A stretch of 64,000 nucleotides of DNA from Oidiodendron maius Zn (lineage: Eukaryota; Ascomycota; Leotiomycetes; Myxotrichaceae): positions 1,984,001-2,048,000 of the forward strand of contig KN832875.1 in assembly GCA_000827325.1 (NCBI GenBank), written 5' to 3'. Position 1 is the first letter of the stretch; each line of letters begins with the position of its first letter. Positions 45,522 to 58,403 of the stretch are shown here, piece after piece. The translations under genes and the position numbers were made by a program. A model generated the notes under the pieces. The model was not told the DNA's origin. It searched no databases and saw only the letters and a list, made by a program, of their open reading frames with translations.

Positions 45522-47375
45522 TCATTCATCAGAACTCATGCCAAGGTCCATCGGCTCTCCCGTATCGCCAGGAGCCGTTTTTGCTCCTTTCATACCAGAG
45601 ATCGGGTATCCACCAACCAGGTTAAAACCAATTTGGCCTCTTGCGGTGGATAGAAGAGCGTTGTAGGCCCCCCCTCTCTGCCTCTTCGAACCTGACTCGA
45701 CTTGACCAGACGCAACAAGTCTGGCTTCTTTACTTTGACGCGCAGAGAGATAAGTGCTTTCTTCTGTCGACTGATCAGGGAGGTGAAAATGACCAGAAAA
45801 GTCTTCAGGGACATATCCTGGTGGAGGACTTGGTGGAAGTGGAGCTAATTTGGGCCTCGAGATAAGTTTCGCCATGTCGTCCAGTCCAGAGCCGAGATTT
45901 ATCTCATCGATATCCGAGCCTGGCCCCAATGCAGATTCTCCGATGTAAATTGGACGAGCAAAACGCCCACGAGGTGCAGGATCTCTCTTAAGTTTTCGTA
46001 GAGATTCGTCATACACTCTATAAGTGGACAGAAGATCTGCTGAAGGGTTTGTGGATAATACAGCTATTGCTCGTTGGCAACGCTCCACTATCCGGCGTGG
46101 GTTCGGCCTGTCGGCTGGATCATAGGCCAGACAAGCAAAAATAGTCAGTTTAAAGAATGTGGAGAAATTGCAATTCTCGTCATTGAGAAGTTCATATCCC
46201 ATGGTACGGAAAGGACGTTGATTGTCATAGCCGATGAAAAATATCTCTTGTGGCACATACGCTCCTCCCATGATGAGACCATAGACGCTGGCGGCAATGC
46301 CCCAGATGTTGCAAGACTGGTCGATGCGTCGTGTCTCGTGATACGAGTAGAGTTGTTCCTATGACTTGTTGAGATATTATTGAAATTATACAGGGAACCC
46401 ATAGAAACTTACTGGTGCTCCATAGCCCTGAGTAAACCGCCATTCTGCGTATTCGAACCAAGCTTTAGATTGATAATCAGGAACAAGCCGAGAAAGACCC
46501 AAGTCTGCGAGCTAAATATGACACTCGAGTTTAAGTAAGCTTTCCTCCTTTGTTACACAGTGCCAGTTACCTTGAAAACGCCTAAGTCAGGGTGGTCCGC
46601 ATCCCTTGTAGCTATTAAAACTATAATATGGTTAGCCTTGGAGAAATATATGACTTCTTCATATAGAAGCTAAGTTAAAATCCTACTATTGTTGGGCTTG
46701 ATATCAAAATGTGCAATCGGTCTATGATTAGAACCTGGAGTAGGATCGCCTTCATGGCCTCGCTCAAGCACCATGGCTGCCCTAGCAAGACACTCAAGGA
46801 CCCTCCACGCATTGAGTTCGGAAATCTTTTCGCTACTGCATCAAATTAATAACCGACGGAAGACAAGGGATAGCTGCATACCGGGCATGCAGTTGCCTAA
46901 TCCAGCGGTCCAGGTCACCTCTCGAGCAATACTCTAGATATATGCGCGACACTTCTTTTGCCTTACTATATATTGGACCCAATATTGGTAGGTTTCCGTA
47001 TGGATAAGGGTCAAATAGGGACGATGTGCCTGTCCCGCCTTCTTGATGGTATGATTTGTACATCTTGACGATATGAACTGATCCCGAAGTTCTGCATTGC
47101 CCCAACAGCCTCGACTCATTCTTCAAAGCCTTATCCGGCGAACCGGACTGTTTGACGACGATGTACTTTGGGATGTTCTCATCACTACCCTTATACTTGA
47201 ACAAACCGCAGAGCCCATAGCCTCCACGACCAAGGACCCTGACTCCTTCCCATTTCCCTGAAATGCCCTGCCAATTTTCCGACCGCTTTAGCCAGGTCTC
47301 GTATCGCTTTTTTTCACGGTCTATGGGGTGGAGTAAATTCCATGTGGGTACATCAAACTCTGATGTGGCACTCAT
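45522..47375 (-). CDS. Protein kinase-domain protein with altered HRD and DFG motifs
   Basis: Five exons (47375-46882, 46832-46687, 46620-46571, 46511-46413, 46358-45522) join in frame to 541 residues. Kinase features in order: glycine loop GRGGYG (49-54), VAIK-type lysine K75 (YIVVKQ), catalytic loop HFDIKPNN (206-213; D208, K210 and N213 present), DLG in place of DFG (233-235), GYGAPEQLYS, and CNIWGIAASVYGLIMGG of helix F. Catalytic Asp, Lys and Asn are kept, so activity is plausible, but Phe replaces the HRD arginine (a non-RD kinase). The C-terminal 170 residues are polar and Pro-rich (LAPLPPSPPPGYVPEDF). Related single-domain kinases are expanded in many Pezizomycotina. Substrate unknown. 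It faces the ubiquitin-like-domain pseudogene. Confidence 0.88.
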
Positions 47376-48133
47376 TCTTTGGAATATTTTGTTGTGGATT
47401 GTGCGTGTATAATATGTTGTCTCATGCAGATGAATAACCTCAAGTATTTGCAGTTACGTTAGGAGATGGAAATCGAAAGGGTTTACGTCGCTCTCTGTGG
47501 AGATGTTCTTTGAAACTTCTTCAACGACACTAAAGTAACTCTCAATGAAGTGTCCCAAAGCATGACTTGCTTTGTGTCTAAATTTAATTTAGCTTTGATC
47601 TTTGTTCATGTAGTTGATGGTGATATCAAGGATATCTGCATTCGGAACAGAACAAGCAAAGGTGAATTGAATTGAATTGATTAATTAATCAAACTATAAT
47701 CATGCTATTACAGCAGAAGGCGAACTGGCTGTCACTCGATTTTTAGTTAATATATTTTTAGCGGGGTCCAATTCTAGACGCCTCTGGCTTTGCACCCTTG
47801 CCTACTTGTACCCCAAAGATACCGCTGCTAATTTCACAGCTAATTTGTCATTGCAGAGCGGAGCCAATCCTTGCCCATTATATGCCTCGCGCTCAGGTTT
47901 ACTAGTACATCAAATTCGAGACTGATCAATTGAGATTCCAGAGTAGCGTAAACGACCCTGCATCGCAGAGCTCTTGAACTCTTTCAGAAATCAGAACTTT
48001 GAATCGAGATTAACTCCATCCATATATAATATTCATATGTATGTTAATTGCGCCTCACCCAAGTTATCGATTGCAACGCTGTCATAGCCCATTATTGTCT
48101 CATCTCTGGACGAGAGTACTATTACAATAATTA
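47376..48133. other. Intergenic, kinase promoter and rhamnosidase 3' flank
   Basis: AT-rich; includes GAATTGAATTGATTAATTAATC at about 47667-47688, a simple repeat-like run. No gene. Confidence 0.4.
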
Positions 48134-50505
48134 TTAACCACTGCTTCCAACTGTAATAGTGATGCTGCCTCCAGGAGCTTGTAATGCCACGTATCCATCA
48201 GTATACTGAGGACTGTAGGAATTTGGCTGTGTTGCAGGCCAGACTTGTGTTGCATTGACGTAAACTGGCACACTGTTGCTCGAAACCGGAACCGACACAG
48301 TACCGGAGCTCGATATAGGCGTGCTGATGGAGAGCGAAAACGAGGCGCTGTTATCCCAAGACACGCTAATTTCGCCATTCGGAGTAGGAACTTGACCTTG
48401 GGTCCATTGGACATCTCCTGGCATCGGCTTGATACTCCAGGTACTAAAGCCAGGCCCAGTAGGAATAACACCAAGAACATAGTTGGTGAGAGCCGGTACA
48501 ATACCAGTCGACCACCCATGGGACATGGATGTAAAGCCCTGTTCATAGGGCAGACCGTCCGTTCCAATACCTTCCCATGCCGTGATACCAGGATCGTTTT
48601 TTGCCATCCATCCATACAGCCTTCTGATTTCCTCCAGAGCGGTACCTGCGGATCCAGCTAGGAACCTAGCTTCGAGCTCGAAGTATGAGATGAAGGCATA
48701 AACTCGCTGAGAGAATCCTCCACCGACAACGTCGTTGTCATAGAAGGCATTTCCGTATGGTTGACTCATGTTCGTCGCCATATATGAGAGGATTGACTGT
48801 GCTCTTGCAGCATTAGCTACACCGCTGACAATACTAAGAGAATTTCCATCCTGAGCATGAGTCTGGCATGGACTTGAGCCACAGGCCCCGTCGAAAAATG
48901 CGCCAGCAGCACTGTCGAAGAGTCGGCTGTTGATTGCATCCGAGACGGTTTGGGCGCGAGCAGTCCATCGCGCAGCGTCATCGTCATGACCTCCAAGAAA
49001 CTTGGCAATGGATGCAGCATTGTTGAGAGCAAGAACATAAAGAGTATTGTAGTATGTCACCGCACCAGTCCGTCCGAGAAAAGCGTAATCACCGTAGCTC
49101 CCGGAGACTCCGACTCCCTTGGTAATAAGTTGAGTATTGGAATCAGTTATTGAAGGGTAGAAGGTGTCAAGGGCGTTAACCATTGTCTGGTAGGACGTGT
49201 CAAAGTAGGTGGTGTTGCCGGTATAGACGAGCAAATCATAGCTATTTCTAACCCACCAGAGGGGATAATCAAGAAGCGGTAATGTGTAGCCGTTACTTCT
49301 CAGCGTTAGCAACCGAACATGATAAACTATATCGCTGATTAATGTCAATTACTGATTAAACTTACATGCTTGCAGGAGGAATCCATCCATCTGATCTTTG
49401 GTGATCAGCCAGATCAGTGAGAACATTGCGTGTTGCTTCAGGGACATTACGAGTCAGGTATGAGGTGCGAGAAGATACAGCAAGGTCACCAGAGTAAGGA
49501 AGGCGGTCTCTCTTAGCGCCGTCGAGAAGAACTAGCCTGTTGAGCATTCCAGGGCTGTCGGCATTTCGAGGATCAATCGAATTTTCATCAAGGGTAGCAG
49601 TAACCATATCAGTCGTATAAACGGCATCATAATACCATTGATTAAGATCCTCATCAGAGCTCTGAAACCAGCCTGTAAATGTGTCTGGCGTGCCCAGAAA
49701 CGCTGTATAGTTCAAGGTCAAGGAGTCGATCGATACTTGACCGTACGGTGATGTATATGGAGAGTCAGTCGACAAGGCATCGAGGTAGATCCTCAAGTAT
49801 CGAAAGCCGTGAAGCCCATCGACGCAGACTTGGGAGCCATATTCACATCCATAGTTGTCAGTCCAAGTATAGGCCTGAGGCTGGACAGCAATCTGTGTCA
49901 ATCATGTGGTCAGCCACGGTGCTCCCCAAGTTCCACGCATCCTTGGCAGGAATTTTGACAAGTCAAATCTTACCTGGTCGCTTCCCGGAGTAATAGTGTC
50001 TCCCTGCGAAAGATTAGCTAAGTTTAAGAAGAGTATGTACAGCTACACTCACATTATCTGATCGAGAAAAGTCGCTCACGCTTGTAAGGTAACCATATTG
50101 AATTGATTCTGAGAATGCCAGCCTGATGCCCGGCAACCCAGTAGTGTCGCTGGAGGCGCCAGCGAAATTGATTGAAAGGTAGCCTACGATATTCTGACCG
50201 AAGTCGACGACGATTTGAGGCACAACGTCCGTAGCTCCAGACGCTGGCACCGGTCGCGTCAGGATTGTGGGGTCGCCGCCTGGCGTTAGGAGACCCTCGG
50301 GATTGGTGACGCTGCCTGCTGTGTAGCTCGAGACGATGCTGACTGGTGAGACCGTTGTCGATGATGGGGCCCGAACGTATTTCTGCCAATCCACCGTCTG
50401 CTGCCTGTGATGGGCCAGCTCTGCAGGAGCTGGTATTGCTGCGGTCGGAGAAACACGACTCAGTGCGAGGAGCAAGATATTGGCGAACAAGACGGACGAC
50501 AACAT
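48134..50505 (-). CDS. GH78-type alpha-L-rhamnosidase-like secreted enzyme
   Basis: Four exons (50505-50053, 50003-49974, 49892-49366, 49295-48134) give 723 residues. The start at 50505 is chosen because the open frame further upstream has no ATG and this one opens a signal peptide (MLSSVLFANILLLALSRVSP, then PTAAIPAP). Intron 3 (49296-49365) ends in an AAG acceptor after branch GCTAAC and gives IPPASINGYTLPLLDYPLWW; nearer AGs would make an intron of 31-38 nt or a wrong frame. A beta-sandwich domain is followed by a six-hairpin (alpha/alpha)6 domain (DENSIDPRNADSPGML, WWVRNSYDLLVYTGN, YEQGFTSMSHGWSTG) and a C-terminal beta domain. It probably releases rhamnose from pectin or plant glycosides outside the cell. 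Exact specificity unknown. A TATATATA stretch at about 50561-50570 lies just upstream. Confidence 0.88.
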
Positions 50506-53500
50506 GACTGCGGATATGGCTGCGGATGTGGCTGCCGCCAATTTCCAACGAGATTTAAGGTTATATATATGCCGTCCATCTATGCGGCAATGGCTTGAGG
50601 TTCCCAACGCTCCTTCATGATTATGGGCGGCGCGTCCCTCGATGCCATATGGCCAAACCTCTTTTGCAAGGTATCATCGCTACATATTCGCCCGAAGACA
50701 ATGGACGATGCGAAGGCCCTTGTCTACGGCGACTGGGTATGTCAGTGAAATGGCCTAAAGCCAAGGCGGCAGCATGTGAAGGCGTAATGCTAGGCTCCGC
50801 CACCGAGTCGGAGATCACGGACAGCTGTAATGTCGAGTTTTCGGCCCTTCACTGCTTAGCGGCTCTATGTCCTCCATTATTGCCCAGGCTCTATAATGGG
50901 AAAAGGATTCAATCCATGTGAATTTGCCGAAGTCCTCTCGGGTTGGTGCTTCTCTTCTCATCGAAGACCAGTCATATAAGGCTGTGTTGATCCTTTGTGT
51001 AGGATGCTTTATGTCAACCACATACGCTACTCCTGTTCTGGCCAGCCCTGAGTTTTGATGGCTTTCCACCGCATAAACAAAGAGCCGTAAGGATGACTTG
51101 AATGAGCCGCCAATCTCGGGTGGTCAATACGCTACATTTGGGAACGATGACACCCTGGCTCTGAAGAACGTCGGAAAACTATAGAGAGTTATCTTAAGCT
51201 CAAGGACCCCTGGTCTGTCTTGAGCACCCCTGAAATGAAAATGTAGCTCAATGGTACGGATTCCGGCATAAAAAAGCAACCATATTTATGTAGGTCAGGC
51301 AGGCTTGCTTTTAAATCTGTCGTACATAAAGTTGTGTCACAGTGTACAGAGCATTAATTCGAGCCGAACCTCGTCGCTGCGAGTCTTCTCGTAATCCTCG
51401 CCCGAACTGCCACCTCTGCAATATAATCCACTTAATTGTCACACCAAGAGAGTCGACACTCCACAATTTCTGACTTCATGACCCATTATGATGTCTTACA
51501 AAGGTACTTTAAGAAGCTACAGGTAATGAAGAAGATACCAGTAACAAAAATAATATAGCTCTAACTACCTGCACAAAAAATTTGTAGAAGAAAACTCGTA
51601 AAAAGTGCTGAAATAAGTCTAATGGCCGAAATTTAGGGGTTTGATAATTAGGCACAATCGCGACAAAATGGGCGGTTTGAGATCAGCTTCTAACTAATAA
51701 GACTATCGCCAACCTATTGCGTCAAGAAGAAGGATCTAAGTAATCTTGGAAGGCGTTGATAAATTCGAGAGTGAAGTCGACCAGGCTTGATTCTATCTTT
51801 CTATGGGCAGCGTTCCTGAGACATCACAGTCCAGTAAGCTGCGCCCGTTGACGCAGGATTAAATCCTGCAGATTGTGGCAACTCCGGGTAGTGTATCCGG
51901 ATCTGCAGGCCATGTCTGAGTCCCAGATCAACATTGCATAAAGGGGATTTGAGGGGTGGCAAATGGCTTCGTTCAATTTGCCGATGGAGACTCTCATTTT
52001 ATCAAGGGGCTCAAGTGCTATGCGGAAAAGTAGATTAATAAGTAAAACCACCAGCTTTGGAAGACGGATAGAAACTGCTGTTATTTGGTATCATAAATAT
52101 GAAGTACACTTGTACTGTACGAGCTTGATCTGTGACCGTTCCGGTCTGAGACACCCAGCCTTCATCATGACGTAAGGTCGCATGAAATCATTTTCTCAGG
52201 CCAAAACCCACACACACGGAAGTCTGTTTTCTTCCAAATGATATTCCGATGACAACGGCGCGCGGACATACCAAGACTTCCAAGGTCTTTCCGAGTCTCA
52301 CCGTATGTCATCTGCCGAAATGGGAAACTCACTGTGGAGAGAGGCTCTGAGACAGCTCAATTTTGCTCCATATATACCTCAGCGGCCCCTCTCATGGCTT
52401 TTTCTGATGTATTTTGGATTCGCAAGCATGTGGAATCAAATGTACGTTTGAAAGGATGTTAGGAGTGGACCAAGCGTGTGGGAGGACTGACAGGGCAATA
52501 TCGTTCTTCCCAGAACACCCGTATAATGGGTGAGCTATGAGGTCAGGGGAATGGGAGAGCGCGTTAACGAGTTGAATAAAACGGGCACTATTAGCTTCTC
52601 TAACTTTGTTACAGGAGGTAGGCAAAGGAGAGACGTGACTATAATTGAGGAAATATAAGCTAATCACGTGTCACTCTACTCTGGGCCAATGTGGTTTTTG
52701 CTGATACAGCTCTCGGATCTATAGGATGGCACGAGCCTAATCATAAAGGGTTAGAACTTCATGCTCCACAGGAAATATAAATCCCAAGCCACTTTTTACG
52801 CCCACTCTTATTTTCGTCCCAAGTAGAGGCATAGTCCTCTTTTGATCGCCTCAACCCCACAGAGTTCACGGACACATAAAGGGGGGTAATTCGGTTCAAC
52901 TTCCTAACTCGGCCTAGCTGCCGCTTAACCGCTGAAACTCTGTTTCGGCGGCTTCAAAGGTCATCCAAATGATCAACATCCCACTCCCCGCTTCCCGCTT
53001 CCAACCTCATCACCTTGGTCAAGTCCATGACCCGCTGGTTTGCCTGCTCGGCGTCACGCCATCTTGTCACGGCCAACTGTGGTGTGGAAGTCCCCATCAC
53101 TGGCCTCTGTTTATTGCGCGACGGATGTATCTGTGAGCAGTCCTCACTTGCGTAAGTGCTCGCCCTTATCGGCCCCCATAAGGCTGGCTAAATGAGTAAC
53201 GTTACAACAAGCGCCCAGCGACGAAGAGGATTACTACAATAGCCGGCGCCCGAGATTAGGGATCTGTATCTATTTCTCCGAGTGCCTATCGCTGGTCCTG
53301 TTGATCCGGGGTGCTGTGCCGCGTGTGACTGGTTGTTTCATAGCCTAACGGGAGCATCCTTTTTGGGACGTGTGTCGATCTCTCTCTCACTTCTCGAGCT
53401 CCACGCGACGTTACCACAAGACAAGGCCAGCGCGCTTTTGCGGTCTGAGCTGTCGTAAGTGCTTGCATGAGGGGACTCTCAACTATTCAAGGGTGGACCA

Positions 53501-54188
53501 ACCAGATCAAGGCGTCCCTGGCAGCTTCCTAATCACGGCTGTTCGTCCTGATAAATACCTTGAAGCGATCGTCGTAGGAGCCACTTTGTGTCCGAGATAC
53601 CACCTGCTAAGCTACGAGTCTGGTGATTTCTGCTCTGCAGAATAGAAATGATCTTTTTATTTTAAATATTTAAATTCTCAGTTGATATTTGTCTGACGCC
53701 TATCTTGGTGGGGTCCCGTCAGCGCCGTCCCGGGAGTAGAAGTAGCCGCCTTGTTCCTGATTTTGATAGTGCCAAGAACAGTGCCACCTAGAATGTCCGA
53801 GCTGCCATTCCACGTACCGAGAAGCCACATCTCACATGGCCTTGTTCGGACGGACGCCCCTCCGCACAAGGGCTGCATACAGGGATGGTGACGTTCCATG
53901 CAGTGACCCTACGATCTTGAGAACATCTTGCTAGGGAGGTTGGGGCAGACCTTTGCCTGCTCATGGTTGATTCATGGTCGCAAGAGTTCTATTCCACTTA
54001 GGAAAAGATCGTCTGCTATGTCTGAGGGTGCTTGATGTATAAATTCCTCTGCCGTCTCCTTCTGAATATTGAGGAAATCAGCACTGGCAGGCCACTCTTT
54101 CTATTACTACTTGTGACAGATAACTGAGCGTTATACTAGCATTTACTGTACATAAATTTACATACCCAAACCCACTATCCTTGAAACC
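50506..54188. other. 3.7-kb gene-poor block
   Basis: No recognisable gene; short frames (up to 108 codons) without domains. Contains TCACGTG at 52664-52670 and a TATAAAT box at about 54036-54042, some 150 bases before the chitinase start. Part (51.5-52.2 kb) is AT-rich and may be decayed repeat sequence, but no family can be named. Confidence 0.4.
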
Positions 54189-55440
54189 ATGCATTTGATT
54201 ACCGCCTTATTTTCCGCTGCGGGCTTGCTCCCACTCGCTTTGGCTGGTGCCGACGTATCAGCTAGCAGTAACATCGCAGTCTACTGGGGTAATATTCCCT
54301 TCATATCGCCATGTGTCTGTTGCTAACCTGCCAAAGGTCAAAATTCGTATGATCAAAGCTCGGGACCCCTTGAGCAGCAGCGACTCTCATACTACTGTGC
54401 AAGTAAGCTTTGATTCTCTACCCTTGTATTTTATACGCTAACATGAAAAGACTCGGAGTTGGATGTAGGTGTCTGGAAGTGCTATGTTCTAGCGGGTCAA
54501 CGTCAACTAACAAGCAGTTTCTAGATCATTCCATTGGCATTCCTTATCACGATTTCCAATCCGGAGCTGAACTTTGCAAATGCCGGAAATAACTGCACCG
54601 CTATTTCAGGCTCGAATCTTTTCTACTGCCCACAACTCGAGTAAGTTACGACCAATCTTTCCTTTATATCACATCTTAACTTCCCTTAGGGCGGATATTG
54701 CGGAATGTCAATCCACATATGGCAAGACAATTCTTCTTTCCATCGGAGGCGCCACCTACTCGGAAGGCGGCTTCAGCAGCTCTTCTGCAGCAGTAACAGC
54801 CGCAAACAACATCTGGTCAATTTTTGGCCCTGCAGGCTCTGATTCCTCCATTCCCCGTCCCTTCGGAACCTCCGTTGTCGATGGGTTTGATTTCGACTTC
54901 GAGTCCACTGTATCCAACATGCCTGCCTTTGGCAACCAGCTCAGGTCACTCATGAATGCCGATACCAGCAAGACGTACTACCTCAGTGCAGCTCCCCAAT
55001 GTCCCTATCCAGATGCTGCTGACGGACCCATGCTCGACGATTCGGTGTCCTTCGATTTCGTTTGGGTGCAGTTCTACAATAACTACTGCGGTCTCCAATC
55101 ATATGTCGAGGGCTCTTCCACTCAGAACAACTTTGACTTCAACACCTGGGACACCTGGGCTAAGGAGACCTCTGCCAACAAGAACGTCAAGGTCTTCCTC
55201 GGCATCCCAGCCAACCAAGGCGCCGCTGGCTCCGGATACGAGTCTGGCTCCACACTCGCCAACATCATTACCTACAGCAAGACATTTTCCAGCTTCGGTG
55301 GTGTCATGATGTGGGATATGAGCCAACTGTGGGCCAATTCTGGATTCCTCGATGCCGTGTCTGCTGATTTAGGCGGCTCATCATCCAAGCGGGAAGCTTC
55401 CAAAACCACGTTACGAAGGGCCAAGCGTGCAACCGCATGA
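54189..55440 (+). CDS. GH18 class III chitinase, secreted
   Basis: Five exons (54189-54288, 54337-54402, 54451-54464, 54525-54640, 54690-55440) give 348 residues; exon 3 is only 14 nt and is needed to produce NSELDIIPLAFL. The N-terminus is a signal peptide (MHLITALFSAAGLLPLALA). The TIM-barrel marks are IAVYWGQNS, LLSIGGATYSEGGF (SxGG motif) and DGFDFDFE (163-170) with catalytic Glu170, then YYLSAAPQCPYPD, FVWVQFYNNYC and GVMMWDMSQLW. This is the plant-type class III/subgroup A or B fungal chitinase fold. It cleaves beta-1,4 links in chitin, in cell-wall remodelling or nutrition. No chitin-binding module or clear GPI signal is seen; the C-terminus is basic (SSSKREASKTTLRRAKRATA). Confidence 0.92.
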
Positions 55441-55962
55441 AAAAAGAGCAGCTGTTGTCGAGAGTAAGGGGAGGGAACAGGCGACATGGGAAGCAGAGAC
55501 TGTTCTGCTCCGTAGAGGCGCATTTGGTCCATTAGAAGGTGTCACAGCGCGAAGATAAGAAGGCATCATCATACACTCGCTAAAAGTCTTCATCGCATAA
55601 GATTGGAGGGAAGGGGGAAACTATACGCTTTGTATACTTACACTCGCTGGTCGTGCACTTCACTGTATATATTGAGCACGCTTTACTTTGCAGGACATGC
55701 CTGCTGACGGTCGCTATAAATGACCCACCCCACTGTATATAGGGTCGCAAATACTCATAAAATCCCATAAAATTGTCAGTGCCAATTGAGGCTACTTTTG
55801 TCATAATATTTGCTCTTCTCTTGGGATCTCTGCAATGCCCGTACATGGAATTTAAATATGTATACAAAAACACATCGTACTGTGCTTCCATAATCTTGGA
55901 ACAATATACAGTGGAGTTTATTCAGATATCGTAATCTTAATATCCATCCATATGTAATAAAA
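55441..55962. other. Intergenic, 3' ends of convergent chitinase and dehydrogenase genes
   Basis: No coding signal; AT-rich towards 55.9 kb. Confidence 0.4.
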
Positions 55963-57725
55963 TTACTTTTGTAGCGCTTGATCCATCCCACCATATGTAA
56001 TCATCTTCGTGACCTGGTACTCAGCGATACCGTATTTGCTTCCTTCTCGTCCGAATCCCGACTCCTTGACCCCCCCAAACGGAGATGCAACGTCACTGAT
56101 TAATCCCGTATTTACACCCACCATGCCCACTTCTAGCGCTTCAGCTACTCTCGATACCCTTTGAATATCTTGTGAGTAGAAGTAACCCGCCAGGCCAACC
56201 TCAGATGAATTGGCGATTCTCACGGCCTCTTCCTCTGTGTTGAACTTGAAAAGCCCAGCGACGGGGCCAAAGGTCTCCTCGTGAGCGAGATCCATGTCGG
56301 TTGTCATACCAGTGATAACTGTTGGCTGGAAGAAGTTGGCGCCGAGCTCGGGCATCCTCTGACCGCCTTGAATAACCTTGCCTCCGTTCTCCTCTGCATT
56401 CCGCACGTGCCTTTCAACCTTATCTACTGCACGATCGTGGATAAGAGGCCCATGCGTGACCCCATCTGTATAACCGCCACCGACTTTAAAGTCTCTAACT
56501 TTGGCAACAAATTTCTGAGCGAATTCATCGTAGATGCCTGATTGGACGAATATTCTATTAGCGCAGACACATGTCTGGCCAGAAGAGCGAAATTTAGATG
56601 CGATGGCGCCGGTCACTGCTAGGTCCAAATCTGCGTCATCAAAGACGATGAATGGGGAGTTTCCACCCAGCTCAAAAGAGAGCTTCTTGAGTGTGGACGA
56701 AGATTGCTTCATGAGGAGTTTTCCAACCCCGGTTGAGCCTGTGAAGGAGACCTTCTTGACAATTGGCGAAGTCGTGAGAATTTCGCCAACCTGGGGGGTA
56801 TTCGCCATCGTCGTCACTATGTTCACCACTCCTTTTGGGATTCCAGCTCTGTGTGCAAGTTCGGCGATGGCGAGTGATGTGAAGGGTGTTTCGCCAGGGG
56901 CTTTTGCTACAACAGTGCAGCCAGCTGCAAGAGCGGGACCAATCTTCCTGGTGATCATTGCTGCAGGAAAGTTCCATCTGCGGCCGCGTCAGAATATGTC
57001 ATGATAAACGAAGATATTGTGTAACGTACGGTGTAATCAATCCACACACTCCAACGGGTTCCTTGAGAGTTACGACTCTGTTTCCGACTATTGATGCCGG
57101 GATGGTATCTCCATAAGTTCGTGGCGCTTCTTCACTGAACCATTCGAAGAAGTTTGCAGCGTATGTTACCTCGCCTCTTGCATCTGCTATGGGTTTGCCG
57201 TTCTCCCAGGTGATTAGCCTGGCAAGGTCCTCGTGGTTCTCCACCTGCCCAATATTAGTAATGGAGCCCTATGCATCTCAATTTATGCCAGCTCATACCA
57301 TTAAATCATACCATTTTCTCAATAGCTTCGCACGTTGTCGCCCAGTTGTAGTTCTAAACGAGGGGAACGCCGCAGCAGCTGCATCAATGGCAAGCTGCGT
57401 ATCGACAACATCAAATTCGGGGGCGGTGCTAATGGTCTTGCCAGAGGACGGATCTAAATTGGCATACAGTTAGGCATATCCGCGGGGCGTGGGAAGACTT
57501 CGACATACCTTGCACTTCAAAGGTCTTTCCAGACTTTGCCTTCACCCATTCGCCATTGACGTAGGCTACATCGGTCTTGAGCAGGGTCGGATCGTTGAGC
57601 TTCGGGACAACGTGCTGCATGGTAGAAGCGTGTCGCAGATATACACTGGGTAGAGTTGGAGCTTGAAACCGAGACCGGCAGAGGATTCTTGACGTAAAAG
57701 CAGTGGATCTGAAGACGGGGTTCAT
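55963..57725 (-). CDS. Succinate-semialdehyde dehydrogenase (NAD(P)+)
   Basis: Four exons (57725-57509, 57453-57299, 57244-57030, 56977-55963) give 533 residues. The start is the ATG at 57725; the upstream frame has no ATG. The first 35 residues are Arg/Ser-rich without acids (MNPVFRSTAFTSRILCRSRF), a likely mitochondrial presequence. ALDH marks: PWNFPAAMITRKIGPALAAG, FTGSTGVGK (cofactor loop), FELGGNSPFIVFDDAD with the general-base Glu, and GQTCVCANR with catalytic Cys332. The CVC pair and SSGQTCVCANR context are characteristic of succinate-semialdehyde dehydrogenase. It oxidises succinate semialdehyde to succinate, the last step of the GABA shunt. Divergent from the GH79 gene. A CATAAATAG TATA-like box lies at about 57878-57888. 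Confidence 0.93.
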
Positions 57726-58403
57726 TATGGGAGGAGAGAGGAAGGGAGCAGAATTGCGGCAGCCCGCAATCTGGAATATATGGTTCACAAATTGGGCTGC
57801 GAGTGGAAGATATCGGGAGCAGATGGCCTGAGGAGTGGGGGAAGAGGCCTCGGCCTAGTAACAGACGTCATGAGGAAACTATTTATGCCTCAGGCATTAA
57901 ACTAGGCACAAACAGCTCCTGTTTTCCTTTTTCCCTATGCGGTATGGCTCTCCTCGACGGAAAAGGGGTAACTGTCGTCACTCCGGCATTCTTGTGCGAA
58001 TCCATGGCGACGAGGAGATCTTCACTCGGCACCTTTAAGAATCGTGTGGGGTGTGATGCATCGCACTATTCTATCGCAGCGTTCACCCCATGTTCGCGAG
58101 TTCACTGAAATCCAACCGTCAAACGCCGCTGTACCTGGTTTTCCCCACGTTTCCGGGGAGCGATCTGCGAAGCCAGGTAAGCTCCTCATCTCATGTCGAT
58201 TTCTGCTTCGGTGAGATCGTCCAGGTACTGCATCGGCTTAATAGGTTAAAGATCGGCCCGATTATATACTTTCCCATCAATTCCAAGAGTTTTCACTCAT
58301 ATATTCTTGCACAATGGCCCCAAAAGCTGCTCTTTTCCCAGCTCCGCACGAAGTCAATTACTCGCTCTATAGTTGAACGGGCTCGTCGACATCCCCAACC
58401 ATC
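57726..58403. other. Divergent promoter between dehydrogenase and GH79 genes
   Basis: No gene. TATA-like sequences serve each side: CATAAATAG (minus) near 57880 and ATTATATACT at about 58261-58270. The open frame running upstream of the GH79 start from about 58090 is leader sequence, since the signal peptide begins at 58404. Confidence 0.5.

Noticed and set aside
49327-49365. Shorter versions of rhamnosidase intron 3
   Set aside because: They are 31-38 nt long or break the frame; the AAG acceptor at 49296 restores the conserved INGYTLPLLDYP run.
50506-50607. Upstream extension of the rhamnosidase-like frame
   Set aside because: No ATG upstream; the ATG at 50505 opens a proper signal peptide.
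58090-58403. Upstream extension of the GH79 frame
   Set aside because: Would bury the signal peptide that begins at 58404; composition is that of a leader and promoter with a TATA-like box inside.
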